Source: an uncultured Eubacteriales bacterium
GTDB taxonomy: Bacteria > Bacillota > Clostridia > Oscillospirales > QAKW01
Direction: 5' to 3'
Assembly (NCBI GenBank): GCA_902492505.1
Contig: CABULU010000020.1
Span: 1-31,525, forward strand
DNA: 31,525 nucleotides
The translations under genes were made by a program, and so were the position numbers. Positions within the stretch are counted from its first letter, which is position 1. The number at the start of each line of letters is the position of its first letter. The notes beneath the pieces were generated by a model that saw only the letters and a program-made list of their open reading frames with translations, was not told the origin of the DNA and did not search any database. Below are positions 24,062-31,525 of this stretch, one piece after another.

Positions 24062-24591
24062 ACAAACTTTTAAATTTGATAAAAGCTGCGGACAAGCGCC
24101 CGCTGATAATCGGCATTGACGGTATGTGTGCATCGGGCAAGACGACGCTGGCGCATAGCCTGTCCCAAATGCTGGGTGCTCCCGTTATACATACCGACGA
24201 TTTCTTTATACCGCGCGCCGCGCGCACGGGAAATGAACGCATAAACCTTGACGAAATCCGTTTTACAAAAGAGGTTTTGATGCCGCTGAAAGAGGGCAGA
24301 ACTGTCCGTTACGGTGTGTTTGACTGTAAAAAGCAGCGTATCGTGGGCCAAATGAAAATCCCAAAAAGTGATATTTATATAATAGAGGGCACATACTGCT
24401 GTCATCCGTGTCTGCCGGATGTGCTTGATATAAAGGTGTTTTGTGAAATTTCGGATTCCGAACAGAAGCTTCGGCTTTGCGCGAGGGAAAGCGCCGAAAG
24501 CTTAAAAATGTTTGAAAATCTGTGGATACCGCTTGAAAATAAATATTTTAAAAATTACAATATAAGAAAAAGGTGTGATATCATCCTATGA
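24058..24591 (+). CDS. P-loop kinase, uridine kinase-like
   Basis: 177 residues from a GTG at 24058 that overlaps the upstream stop as GTGA. P-loop IGIDGMCASGKTTLA (18-32; Walker A G22-T29), HTDDFFIP (the acidic nucleoside-site motif of uridine/pantothenate-type kinases), and a Walker B-like IYIIEGTYCCHP. It resembles small uridine kinase/phosphoribulokinase-like proteins that phosphorylate nucleosides or similar small molecules; the substrate is unknown. It is slightly short but has the core motifs. Its 3' end overlaps the aldo/keto reductase gene by 4 nt. Confidence 0.75.
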   Translation: MNKLLNLIKAADKRPLIIGIDGMCASGKTTLAHSLSQMLGAPVIHTDDFFIPRAARTGNERINLDEIRFTKEVLMPLKEGRTVRYGVFDCKKQRIVGQMKIPKSDIYIIEGTYCCHPCLPDVLDIKVFCEISDSEQKLRLCARESAESLKMFENLWIPLENKYFKNYNIRKRCDIIL

Positions 24592-25688
24592 TGACAAAAA
24601 GAAATATGTGCGGCGATAACGTGTCGCTGCTGGGCTTTGGCTGTATGCGCTTTCCTACAAAGGACGGCAAAATCGACCGCGAAAAGGCGGGGGAAATGCT
24701 GAGGCTTGCGTATGACAGCGGCGTAAATTATTTTGATACGGCTTATCCGTATCATGACGGTGAGAGCGAGGAGTTTGTCGGTCAGTTTCTTTCGGCGTAC
24801 CCTCGGGACAGCTTTTACATAGCGACAAAGCTACCGATGTGGGCGGTGGACAGTCGGGAAAAAGCGATAGAGATATTTGAAGGACAGCTAAAAAAGCTGC
24901 AAACGGATCATGTAGATTTTTACCTGTTTCACGCCCTTAACCGCGACAGGTTTGAGCTCATTAAAAGGCTTGGATTGTACGAGCTTTTTGACGAGCTTAA
25001 AAAGCAGGGGAAAATTCGTCATTTGGGCTTTAGCTTTCACGACGGGTATGATGTTTTTGAGGATATTATCAATTACCGAGACTGGGATTTTTGTCAGATT
25101 CAGTACAATTATATGGATACCGAGTATCAGGCGGGTCTGCGTGGTGTGAAGCTGTGCGAGCAGCGCGGGATATCGGTTATCGCGATGGAACCCATCCGCG
25201 GCGGCTCTCTTGTTAATCTCAGAGACGAAATAATGAGTGTATTCAGAGCGCATGACAATCGCTCGCCCGCAGCATGGGCGCTGGGCTGGGTTGCAAGCCA
25301 CGGGGCGATCAAAACGGTGCTCAGCGGAATGTCTGCAATGGAGCATGTAACCGATAATCTTAAGACGTTTGACGATTTTAGGGTGTTTGACAAATCTGAG
25401 CTCGACACGGTTGCGCTTGTTGCCCAAAAGGTTCGTCAGTCCCGATTTAATACCTGCACCAAATGCCGGTATTGCATGCCGTGCCCGGCAGGGGTTGATA
25501 TACCTGCAAACTTTGCGCTGATGAACGAATATGCAATGTTTAACGATGAGGGACGCGCAAAACGCCGTTATGCTGACCTTGACGGTAAGGCGGAGCTTTG
25601 CATAAAGTGCGGTAAGTGCGAAAATATTTGCCCTCAGCATATTTTTATACGTGATGACCTTGAAAAAGCGGTAAAGCTTTTCGGATAA
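24588..25688 (+). CDS. Aldo/keto reductase with C-terminal 4Fe-4S ferredoxin-like domain
   Basis: 366 residues. An N-terminal TIM-barrel AKR domain (about 1-275) with the catalytic tetrad readable as D50, Y55 (FDTAYPYHDGESE), K81 (IATKLP) and H115 (FYLFHALN), then a C-terminal extension with CTKCRYCMPCP (C290, C293, C296, C299) and CIKCGKCENICP (C338, C341, C344, C348), two four-cysteine motifs that could hold two 4Fe-4S clusters. Such fusions are common in anaerobes and are thought to link a ferredoxin-like electron path to carbonyl reduction. The natural substrate is unknown. ATGATG gives two possible starts one codon apart. Last gene of the pgeF operon. Confidence 0.88.
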   Translation: MMTKRNMCGDNVSLLGFGCMRFPTKDGKIDREKAGEMLRLAYDSGVNYFDTAYPYHDGESEEFVGQFLSAYPRDSFYIATKLPMWAVDSREKAIEIFEGQLKKLQTDHVDFYLFHALNRDRFELIKRLGLYELFDELKKQGKIRHLGFSFHDGYDVFEDIINYRDWDFCQIQYNYMDTEYQAGLRGVKLCEQRGISVIAMEPIRGGSLVNLRDEIMSVFRAHDNRSPAAWALGWVASHGAIKTVLSGMSAMEHVTDNLKTFDDFRVFDKSELDTVALVAQKVRQSRFNTCTKCRYCMPCPAGVDIPANFALMNEYAMFNDEGRAKRRYADLDGKAELCIKCGKCENICPQHIFIRDDLEKAVKLFG

Positions 25689-25691
25689 AAA

Positions 25692-25729
25692 TAAAAAATC
25701 ACCGGATTTAAAGCCGGTGATTTTTTATT
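25692..25729. terminator. Bidirectional intrinsic terminator
   Basis: AAAAAATCACCGG (25693-25705) pairs with CCGGTGATTTTTT (25714-25726) across an 8-nt loop. A-rich on one side and T-rich on the other, it lies between the aldo/keto reductase and the convergent metallophosphoesterase. Confidence 0.88.
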
Positions 25730-25735
25730 GTTCCG

Positions 25736-26872
25736 TTATTTTATAAGCTCAATAGTTTCGCTTCCCGTGATATCATGATCCTTGTTGGTAAACTCAACCT
25801 TCATTTTATTGCCGTCAACGGTCATGGCGCAGCCGATAAAGTCCGTCATGCGTCTGCGCTCATCGCGTATTTCTCTCGAACCGACGATAACCGGGCAGAT
25901 CTGACCCTTGCTGTCAAGAGGACCGCCCTTGTGGCTGATCATTGTTGAATGCAGATGTCCGGAAATCATTACCTGAGGCTTTACGTTATCTTCAAGCAGA
26001 TTAAGCCATTTCTTGAAAAGCGGCTGCTCGATGTCAAACGGAGGATTAATGGTATATGAAAACGGATTATGCACAATTACAAATCTGTACTCAACGCCGT
26101 CTGCCAGATATTCCTCATCGGCATTTTTAATAATTCTTTCCAGGTACTTTGTTTCATCAAGTCTGAATTCGTGGCAGGCGACCGTGTGTCCGTATTCTGC
26201 ATGATCATCCGTTTTGTCCTCGCCGCAGTCCATGACAATACCCCAGATTCTTCCGAGTCTGAAGGTGAAATATGAGTGTCCTGCCTCCGTCGGCGTATAT
26301 TCCGCGATATTTTCTGCGTAGAATCCGCGTGTGTCGTGGTTGCCGCGTGAGAAAATACAGGGGCGCTGACCGCCTGTGATACTCTCGCAAAGACTGAAAA
26401 TAAGGTCAAAGTTTTCAATGTTTCCGCTGTGATCGGGAATATCGCCGTTGAGGATAAGCAGGTCGATATCGTCACCAAAATAACTGCCCGCCTGTGACGG
26501 AAGAGTAAATCTGCCGTGTGTATCGGACAAATGATAAATTTTTATCGGTCCGTTTGGATTTACGGGTTTAAACTTATACGTTGCCGAAACCGGCTCCTCC
26601 GTAGTCGGAAAGTAGGGCTTGCGTTCAATTATTCTGCGGTAGTTTATTGTATACTCGCCCGCTTTGTCCAGCGCCTCCATCGGCACATTTACTCTGTGCA
26701 TGCGTGTGGAGGAGCGAATAATTCCGTTGGAGTGGTCGTGATAATCAACGCCGGCTACCGTGACCCAAAACAAAACGTCCGTCCTTGCAGCCACCATTAT
26801 CTGGTAGCAGTCCTTTACCGCAAATACTGCGGGTGTGCATTTAAGCTCGTGAAGATGTGCGGGAATATTCAT
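25736..26872 (-). CDS. Calcineurin-like metallophosphoesterase
   Basis: 378 residues. All five metallophosphoesterase blocks are visible: LSDTHG (115-120), LNGDIPDH (141-148), RGNHDTR (176-182), VIVHNP, and ISGHLHS. Ahead of it, residues 1-105 form a beta-rich domain (LKCTPAVFAVKDCYQIMVAARTDVLFWVTVAGVDY) like the Ig/FN3-type module preceding purple acid phosphatase domains. No signal peptide, so probably cytoplasmic. Only 10 nt separate it from the DUF2344 gene upstream, and GAGGT overlaps that gene's stop, so it is the last gene of the M23-M50 operon. Substrate unknown. Confidence 0.85.
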   Translation of the reverse strand: MNIPAHLHELKCTPAVFAVKDCYQIMVAARTDVLFWVTVAGVDYHDHSNGIIRSSTRMHRVNVPMEALDKAGEYTINYRRIIERKPYFPTTEEPVSATYKFKPVNPNGPIKIYHLSDTHGRFTLPSQAGSYFGDDIDLLILNGDIPDHSGNIENFDLIFSLCESITGGQRPCIFSRGNHDTRGFYAENIAEYTPTEAGHSYFTFRLGRIWGIVMDCGEDKTDDHAEYGHTVACHEFRLDETKYLERIIKNADEEYLADGVEYRFVIVHNPFSYTINPPFDIEQPLFKKWLNLLEDNVKPQVMISGHLHSTMISHKGGPLDSKGQICPVIVGSREIRDERRRMTDFIGCAMTVDGNKMKVEFTNKDHDITGSETIELIK

Positions 26873-26882
26873 AGCATTTACC

Positions 26883-27533
26883 TCATCTGAAAATATTCAT
26901 CGTTCCGTCGTAAAAAGCGGTTCGACAGACACTGACATGCTCCGCCTTTATTCCGTTTTCGGCAAGCGCCGAAATGAGGTAGGCGGGGCTGAGACTTTCA
27001 CTGCCGGAACAGCTGAGTACCGCGGACATTTTAATAATACCATTATTTTCTGAAAGGTCAAGTGATTTTATAAATTTTGTTATATCCAAAACCTGTTCCG
27101 AGCGCTTTGTTTTTTTTAAAAGCATGACCGGGTGTGAAAAAATCGCCGAAATTTCTTTTGCCGTATTGTCCGAATTTAAAGTCAGCGCGTATTCGGCAAA
27201 CTCAATTTCCTTCAGCTTACGTTTAGGAAGATAGACGTCCTTTATGCTGAGCGCGGGAGGAAACGCATTTATAAGTGCGTCCCTGTTAAGCTCAGCGCCT
27301 AAATTCAGACGAAAATCCATAATTTCGCATATGCTTTCGTATCCCAAAGACAGCGGCGGCGTAAATACAAGATGCGGTCTGGGCGAAAATCCTTCCGTCA
27401 TCCAAATATCAAGCCGCGAGCGGCGAAGCGCCCGGGAGACGGTGCGGGTAAGGTCAAGATGGGAAAAGTACTTTGCGGCGCCCGTTTTTTCAAACACGGC
27501 GCGCACGTCAACAAACGGGACATATTCCCTCAT
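26883..27533 (-). CDS. TIGR03936 / DUF2344 radical SAM-linked protein
   Basis: 216 residues from the ATG at 27533. It matches the DUF2344 family: DVRAVFEKTGAAKYFSHLDLTRTVSRALRRSRLDIWMTEGFSPRPHLVFTPPLSLGYES. The family pairs almost invariably with, or is fused to, a TIGR03960 radical SAM protein, as here; function unknown, presumably RNA- or ribosome-related. The start was chosen because GGAGGA (27546-27541) sits 7 nt upstream. A longer ORF to 27656 runs through the preceding gene's C-terminus and is implausible. It overlaps that gene by 26 nt. Confidence 0.88.
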   Translation of the reverse strand: MREYVPFVDVRAVFEKTGAAKYFSHLDLTRTVSRALRRSRLDIWMTEGFSPRPHLVFTPPLSLGYESICEIMDFRLNLGAELNRDALINAFPPALSIKDVYLPKRKLKEIEFAEYALTLNSDNTAKEISAIFSHPVMLLKKTKRSEQVLDITKFIKSLDLSENNGIIKMSAVLSCSGSESLSPAYLISALAENGIKAEHVSVCRTAFYDGTMNIFR

Positions 27534-29376
27534 CGCATTTTCCTCCCTCTGTAAGTCTTGACGCGCCGCAGCCTGTGCAGCCCTCGGCGCAGTTTCGCGT
27601 TGTTTTTCCGGAGTAGGCGTTTTCTGCTTCTTTTTGCAGATATTTTTTGGTAACACCGGCGTCTATGAAATCCCACGGCAGTATTTCGTCAAAATCACGT
27701 TTGCGGTGTGCGTAGAAAGCTTTGTCTATACCGCATTTTTCAAATGCGGCGCTCCATGCGTCCTTATCGAAAAATTCGTCCCACGCCTCAAGGCGCGCGC
27801 CGCTTTTGCTCATCTCATACAGCACGGAGCACAGCCGCCTGTCCCCGCGCGCCAGCACTGCTTCAATCTCGGACATGTACGGTTCGTGCGTTGCAATCTG
27901 TGCTTTTATACCCTTGAATTTTTCGCGCAGCAGCGCCTGTTTTTCAAATACCTGCTCTAAAGTGTCCTGCGCCTCCCACTGGAACGGGGTAAAGGGCTTG
28001 GGAACAAATATTGAGGCTGAGGAGGTGATTGTTACATGTCTGTTTCTTTTGGACTTGTCCACACTGAAAAAAATGTCCACGACATGCGCCGACAGGTCGG
28101 CTATCGCCTCAACGTCGTCGTTTGTTTCTGTGGGCAGTCCTATCATAAAATACAGCTTGACGGACGAATTGCCGTTTTCAAACGACATTTTGCAGCTCAG
28201 GTCTATATCCTCTACCGTTACGTTTTTGTTAATGACGTCGCGCAGGCGCTGACTTCCCGCCTCGGGTGCAAAGGTAAAGGTGGATTTTTTGACGCGGGTT
28301 ATTTTTTCGGCGAGCTCTTTTGAAAAGTTGTCAATCCTCAGCGACGGCATTGACAGGTTTATTTTTTTGTGTTCGGTCAGCTTTAACAGCTCGTCCACCA
28401 GCCGCTCGATTTCAGGATAGTCGCTTGAGGACAGCGAGCAGAGTGAAAGCTGGTCGTGCCCCGTACACTCCAAAAGCTCCTTTGCCTGACGCGTCAGTGT
28501 TTCAACGCTTTTGACACGCAGCGGGCGGCAGAGCATACCCGCCTGACAGAAACGGCAGCCGCGGATACAGCCGCGAAACAGCTCGATTGTCACACGGTCG
28601 TGAACAACGTCTATGTACGGTACTATCTGCGTTTTGGGAAAGTACATTGAGTCAAGATCCTGTTCAATCCGTTTTGTTACCTTTTCGGGAACCCCCTGCT
28701 CTGTCGGCGTAAACGCCGCGATAGTGCCGTTTTTGTTATATTCCGTTTTGTAAAGCGCAGGTGCGTAAACTCCCGTTATTTTCATCGCTTCCTTTAAAAA
28801 CCGCGCTTTATCCCAGCCGCTTTTTACTGCGCTGTCATACAGAGCGCACAGCTCTGTAAGCTGCGTCTCACCCTCGCCGATGCAGAAAAGATCAATAAAA
28901 TCAGCCAGCGGTTCCGGGTTGTATGCGCACGGTCCGCCTGCGATTACAAGGTTTTTAAGCCCTTGGCGCTCGCTTGAACAGAGCGGAACGTTTCCGAGTC
29001 TCAGCATATTCAAAACGGTGGTGTAGCACATCTCGTACTGAAGTGTAAATCCGATGATATCAAAGTCGAAAAGCGGCGTTTTGCTTTCAAGGGAGTAAAG
29101 CGGCACGCCGCTCTTTGAAAGCTCCTTTTCAAAATCGGGCCATGGCTGCATCACCCGCTCGCACCAGAAATTCTCATGCTCGTTTATTGCACCGTAAAGT
29201 ATCCTATATCCCAGACAGGACATGGCAATGTCGTATATATCCGGGAAGCAGAACGCAAAACGCACGTCAACTTCCCGCTCGTTCTTTACACATTCAAAAA
29301 GCTCGCCGCCCGTATAGCGCGCCGGCTTTTGCACACGCAGCAGCATTTCATGCAGTGAACTCATGTCGATTTTCAT
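27508..29376 (-). CDS. TIGR03960 family B12-binding-like radical SAM protein
   Basis: 622 residues. An N-terminal Rossmann-like (B12-binding-type) domain (about 30-175: DIAMSCLGYRILYGAINE, GFTLQYEMCYTTVLNML, VIAGGPCAYNPEPLADFIDLFCIGEGE) precedes a radical SAM domain with CIRGCRFC (C270, C274, C277), the CxxxCxxC that binds the 4Fe-4S cluster, then FAPEAGSQRLRDVINKNV and LYFMIGLPTET. The C-terminus has further cysteines (NCAEGCTGCGA...CDEGICPVC), perhaps a second metal site. The start ATG at 29376 overlaps the M50 stop as ATGA, with GGAG and AAAGG upstream; an ATG at 29418 is out of line with the operon. Reaction unknown. Confidence 0.9.
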   Translation of the reverse strand: MKIDMSSLHEMLLRVQKPARYTGGELFECVKNEREVDVRFAFCFPDIYDIAMSCLGYRILYGAINEHENFWCERVMQPWPDFEKELSKSGVPLYSLESKTPLFDFDIIGFTLQYEMCYTTVLNMLRLGNVPLCSSERQGLKNLVIAGGPCAYNPEPLADFIDLFCIGEGETQLTELCALYDSAVKSGWDKARFLKEAMKITGVYAPALYKTEYNKNGTIAAFTPTEQGVPEKVTKRIEQDLDSMYFPKTQIVPYIDVVHDRVTIELFRGCIRGCRFCQAGMLCRPLRVKSVETLTRQAKELLECTGHDQLSLCSLSSSDYPEIERLVDELLKLTEHKKINLSMPSLRIDNFSKELAEKITRVKKSTFTFAPEAGSQRLRDVINKNVTVEDIDLSCKMSFENGNSSVKLYFMIGLPTETNDDVEAIADLSAHVVDIFFSVDKSKRNRHVTITSSASIFVPKPFTPFQWEAQDTLEQVFEKQALLREKFKGIKAQIATHEPYMSEIEAVLARGDRRLCSVLYEMSKSGARLEAWDEFFDKDAWSAAFEKCGIDKAFYAHRKRDFDEILPWDFIDAGVTKKYLQKEAENAYSGKTTRNCAEGCTGCGASRLTEGGKCDEGICPVC

Positions 29377-29954
29377 ATATCCTTTACTCCTATAAGCAGT
29401 ATCGCAAGATAAATACATATTAGCATAAGCGAAAGGTTGTAGCCTGTTCTGATAAGTATTATAACAGAAAACACCGCAAGGGGCAACAGAAATATAACCG
29501 ATATTATTTTTGTCAGTCTGCCTGCCTTTTGCATGTCGGATTTCATGCAGAAAATGCAGTGCAGCGCCCGCCCGCCGTCCAGCGGATACACCGGCAGTAT
29601 GTTTACGGTAAAGACGGCAAGGTTGGAGACTGTAAGAAATACGGTCGCTTCGCTGAAAATAAAAAATCGTGTAAGCGCCGCAAAAAAAACAAATGCGGCA
29701 AAACTTGCCAGCGGTCCCGCCAGGGCAACCGCCGCCTCATGCTTGTAGCTAAGCTGCGTTGTCTTCAGCCCTATTCCGTACTGGCTTACGGTGACACAAC
29801 GCGTGCTGCCGCCTAAAATTTTAAGTGCAATGATATGAAAGCTTTCGTGCCACAGCGCGCATAGAACGGCATACAGGGCAAACCAAGATCCGTCGATAAC
29901 AATAAACGCCGCCATCAGCATCAGCGTCAGCGGCGATATTCTGTATTTTTTCAT
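29373..29954 (-). CDS. M50 family intramembrane metalloprotease (SpoIVFB-like)
   Basis: 193 residues, polytopic, with the site-2 protease signatures: ALWHESFH (33-40; HExxH zinc ligands H36, H40 and catalytic E37) and NILPVYPLDGGRAL (118-131; third ligand D126). The size and topology resemble SpoIVFB, which cleaves pro-sigma-K at the forespore membrane in Bacillus. Assignment to the sporulation enzyme is an inference from the neighbouring M23 gene and the operon layout; other M50 proteases have other substrates. It overlaps the M23 gene by 4 nt and the radical SAM gene by 4 nt. Confidence 0.82.
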   Translation of the reverse strand: MKKYRISPLTLMLMAAFIVIDGSWFALYAVLCALWHESFHIIALKILGGSTRCVTVSQYGIGLKTTQLSYKHEAAVALAGPLASFAAFVFFAALTRFFIFSEATVFLTVSNLAVFTVNILPVYPLDGGRALHCIFCMKSDMQKAGRLTKIISVIFLLPLAVFSVIILIRTGYNLSLMLICIYLAILLIGVKDI

Positions 29955-30769
29955 ATCTTTTCGTAAATATACGGCGTAGGGTCAACCCGCTCACCGTTTA
30001 CGCGGACTTCAAAATGAAGATGTACTCCCGTGCTTTTTCCGGTCGAGCCGATAATTCCTATTTTATCGCCGGCGGACACCTTATTGCCTGCGCTAACCGT
30101 CACCTTGGACATGTGTCCGTAAAAGCTTGAAAGCTCTGTGCCGTGGTCTATGAGTACATAATTGCCGTATATTTCGTTTTTCCCGGTGTCGGCAACGGTG
30201 CCTCCCATAAACGCGAGTATTTCACTGCCGGGTGATGCAGCAAGGTCAATGCCGTGGTGTCCTGCGCTCTTTTCACCCGTTACGGGGTCGGTTCGGCTAC
30301 CGAAATCCGATGTGACTGTCGCGCTCATGACGGGCATTGTGCTTTCGGCAGACAGTATGCTGTCTGCGCTTGAGCCGTTGTTTAAAAGGTCGATTTTCAG
30401 AGGCCCGGACAGATAGTCAAAACTCAGATTATCCGCTGTCAGCAGCATATCGCCTGATTCGCCCGCCGCGTTTTCCGTTGTCTGCGGGGGAGTTTCCTCT
30501 TTTTCCTGCTCCGCTTTCTCCTGAGACGCTTTGTCAAAAAGTGTGCTTCCTATTGTCTCAAGACTTTTTCCGCCGACGGAAATGTTTTTTATGTACGCAA
30601 CGGCGCTGTTCCACAGCTGTGGCTTGGAGGTTTTGATATAAAATATGCCTGCTGCCGTAAAAATCAAAATTATCAGTATTGTTATGAAAACAGACCCGCG
30701 TCGCTGCTGTTGAGCGTGCGCCATTTCATCGCGTATTGCTCTGAAAGAGTCACGTGTATATTCTTCCAT
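29951..30769 (-). CDS. M23 (LytM-type) membrane peptidase-like protein, SpoIVFA-like
   Basis: 272 residues: a cytoplasmic N-terminus (1-25), one transmembrane helix (about 26-45), a low-complexity charged linker (about 75-105), then an M23 domain. Zinc-ligand motifs are complete: HHGID (H171, D175), YGHM (H219) and HLHFE (H252). In Bacillus, SpoIVFA has the same membrane-plus-LytM layout, lies next to SpoIVFB and controls it. Intact ligands mean it could still be a true endopeptidase. Its Shine-Dalgarno GGAAGTG lies within the 3' arm of a terminator-like hairpin (30776-30820). It is the first gene of a five-gene operon. Confidence 0.8.
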   Translation of the reverse strand: MEEYTRDSFRAIRDEMAHAQQQRRGSVFITILIILIFTAAGIFYIKTSKPQLWNSAVAYIKNISVGGKSLETIGSTLFDKASQEKAEQEKEETPPQTTENAAGESGDMLLTADNLSFDYLSGPLKIDLLNNGSSADSILSAESTMPVMSATVTSDFGSRTDPVTGEKSAGHHGIDLAASPGSEILAFMGGTVADTGKNEIYGNYVLIDHGTELSSFYGHMSKVTVSAGNKVSAGDKIGIIGSTGKSTGVHLHFEVRVNGERVDPTPYIYEKI

Positions 30770-30820
30770 AAAAAAGTCACTTCCTATACTTTGTTTTACA
30801 CCAAATTATATGGAAGTGAC
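30770..30820 (-). terminator. Terminator-like hairpin containing the M23 ribosome binding site
   Basis: Read on the minus strand, GTCACTTCC (30820-30812) pairs with GGAAGTGAC (30784-30776) across a 27-nt loop and is followed by TTTTTT (30775-30770), just before the M23 ATG. It would terminate tyrS transcripts or, in read-through RNA, hide the GGAAGTG binding site. Confidence 0.6.
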
Positions 30821-30833
30821 CCTGATTTTATTC
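30805..30833 (-). promoter_or_regulatory. Candidate sigma-E-like promoter for the M23-M50 operon
   Basis: GAATAAA (30833-30827), 14 bp, CATATAAT (30812-30805) on the minus strand. Against the Bacillus sigma-E consensus (KMATATT, 14-15 bp, CATACAWT) this matches 5/7 and 7/8. The predicted start, near 30798, lies inside the hairpin loop, so its RNA would lack the 5' hairpin arm. A sigma-A reading (TTGAAT, 19 bp, TATAAT) is also possible. Confidence 0.5.
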
Positions 30834-31525
30834 AACTATTATCTTATAAAAATTCTTTTTCCCCTTTTTGAGCACCGGCTCGTTACTTAGCTCATCGGGT
30901 GTCAGCATACGGTTGGGATTGTCGATTTTTGCGTCGCTTAATGACACGCCTCCCTGTATTATAAGCCTGCGTGCCTCCGATTTTGAAGGCGCTATACCGC
31001 CCTGAACCATGAGGTCAAGTATGGAAATTTCGCCCTTAACATGTACGACCGCTCTCGGCATGTCAGAGCTGTCCGCACCGCCTGCAAACAGCGCGCGCGC
31101 CGTAGTTTGCGCTTTTTCCGCTTCCTCTTTGCCGTGAACAAGGCTTGTCAGCTCATACGCCAATATCTCCTTGGCGCGGTTGAGCTGCGCGCCTTCCCAT
31201 TTGTCCATTTCGTCAATCTGCTCAAGCGGCAGGAAAGTCAGCATTCTGATGCAGCGCAAAACATCGCTGTCGGCAACGTTGCGCCAGTACTGGTAAAAGT
31301 CGTACGGGCTGGTCTTTTCGGGGTCAAGCCACACCGCGCCGTTTGCTGTTTTACCCATCTTTTTACCCTCTGAGTTCATCAGAAGCGTTATTGTCATTGC
31401 ATAGGCGTTTTTGCCCAGCTTTTTGCGGATAAGCTCGGTGCCGCCCAGCATGTTGGACCACTGGTCGTCGCCGCCGAACTGCATGTTGCAGCCGTAGTGC
31501 TGGAAGAGGTGGTAGAAGTCGTAGG
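30828..31525 (-). CDS. tyrS: Tyrosyl-tRNA synthetase, C-terminal part (5' truncated)
   Basis: Charges tRNA-Tyr. The frame is open to the window edge (YDFYHLFQHYGCNMQFGGDDQWSN), so the internal Met at 31484 is not the start. Visible are the tyrosine-site motif QFGGDDQWSNMLGG, the class I KMSKS equivalent KKMGKTANGAVWLDPEKTSPYDFYQYW, the helical anticodon-binding region, and a C-terminal S4 domain (PSKSEARRLIIQGGVSLSDAKID). The N-terminal catalytic half lies outside. The terminator-like hairpin and the sigma-E-like promoter of the next operon overlap its 3' end. Confidence 0.93.
   Translation of the reverse strand, partial: YDFYHLFQHYGCNMQFGGDDQWSNMLGGTELIRKKLGKNAYAMTITLLMNSEGKKMGKTANGAVWLDPEKTSPYDFYQYWRNVADSDVLRCIRMLTFLPLEQIDEMDKWEGAQLNRAKEILAYELTSLVHGKEEAEKAQTTARALFAGGADSSDMPRAVVHVKGEISILDLMVQGGIAPSKSEARRLIIQGGVSLSDAKIDNPNRMLTPDELSNEPVLKKGKKNFYKIIVE

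Noticed and set aside
24888..25640. 250-codon minus-strand ORF
   Set aside because: Antisense to the aldo/keto reductase, whose catalytic and Fe-S motifs are complete; no family resemblance.
1..31525. tRNA genes, rRNA, CRISPR arrays, insertion sequences, phage or toxin-antitoxin modules
   Set aside because: No cloverleaf-like sequences, regular repeat-spacer arrays, transposase motifs or paired toxin genes were seen; the lone XRE gene has no toxin partner.

Overview
The window looks like chromosomal DNA of an anaerobic member of the Clostridia (Bacillota), possibly gut-associated. The evidence is gene content and style: AGGAGG-type ribosome binding sites, ATGA stop/start overlaps, a SipW-type secreted protein, trmK-nif3, rqcH, type III pantothenate kinase, an aldo/keto reductase carrying two 4Fe-4S motifs, the paired TIGR03960/DUF2344 radical-SAM genes, and an M23-M50 pair resembling SpoIVFA-SpoIVFB. 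The last pair suggests a spore former or the descendant of one. I saw no tRNA, rRNA, CRISPR array, insertion sequence or phage gene.

Layout. 1-2063: the 3' end of an SLH-like gene converges on an isolated L-fucose isomerase (fucI, minus) across a shared terminator. 2064-4742: a 440 bp intergenic region holds the fucI promoter and a long leader that can fold into two pseudoknot-like elements. It precedes a secreted camelysin/beta-helix surface protein. 4842-6691 (minus): acyl-ACP thioesterase, polysaccharide deacetylase and a frameshifted small membrane ORF lie behind a near-consensus promoter with an operator-like inverted repeat. 6805-18205 (plus): an eleven-gene, tightly packed housekeeping run: trmK, nif3-like, rqcH, coaX, a thioredoxin-reductase-like flavoprotein, a degenerate PLP fold-type IV protein, an RluA-type pseudouridine synthase, polA, a GNAT, rimI, tsaD. 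18459-21687 (minus): putP, a Cys-rich DUF3795-like protein, an XRE regulator and a PHP phosphoesterase. 21789-25688 (plus): pgeF, an orphan peptide-binding lipoprotein, a P-loop nucleoside kinase-like protein and an aldo/keto reductase. 25736-31525 (minus): the 3' part of tyrS, then an M23-M50-radical SAM-DUF2344-metallophosphoesterase operon.

How the genes fit together. The central run serves translation and RNA quality control (TrmK, RqcH, RluA-type, RimI, TsaD), cofactor and redox metabolism (CoaX, the TrxR-like protein) and replication/repair (PolA). The last operon starts with a probable membrane-embedded protease and its regulator. Its upstream region combines a sigma-E-like promoter with a terminator-like hairpin that contains the first gene's ribosome binding site. 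The points most worth a second look are the structured leader at 2305-2496, the promoter/hairpin at 30776-30833, the PLP-fold protein that has lost its lysine and carries a possible frameshift, the reductase lacking the usual NADPH motif, and the dead first gene behind a good promoter at 6441-6795.
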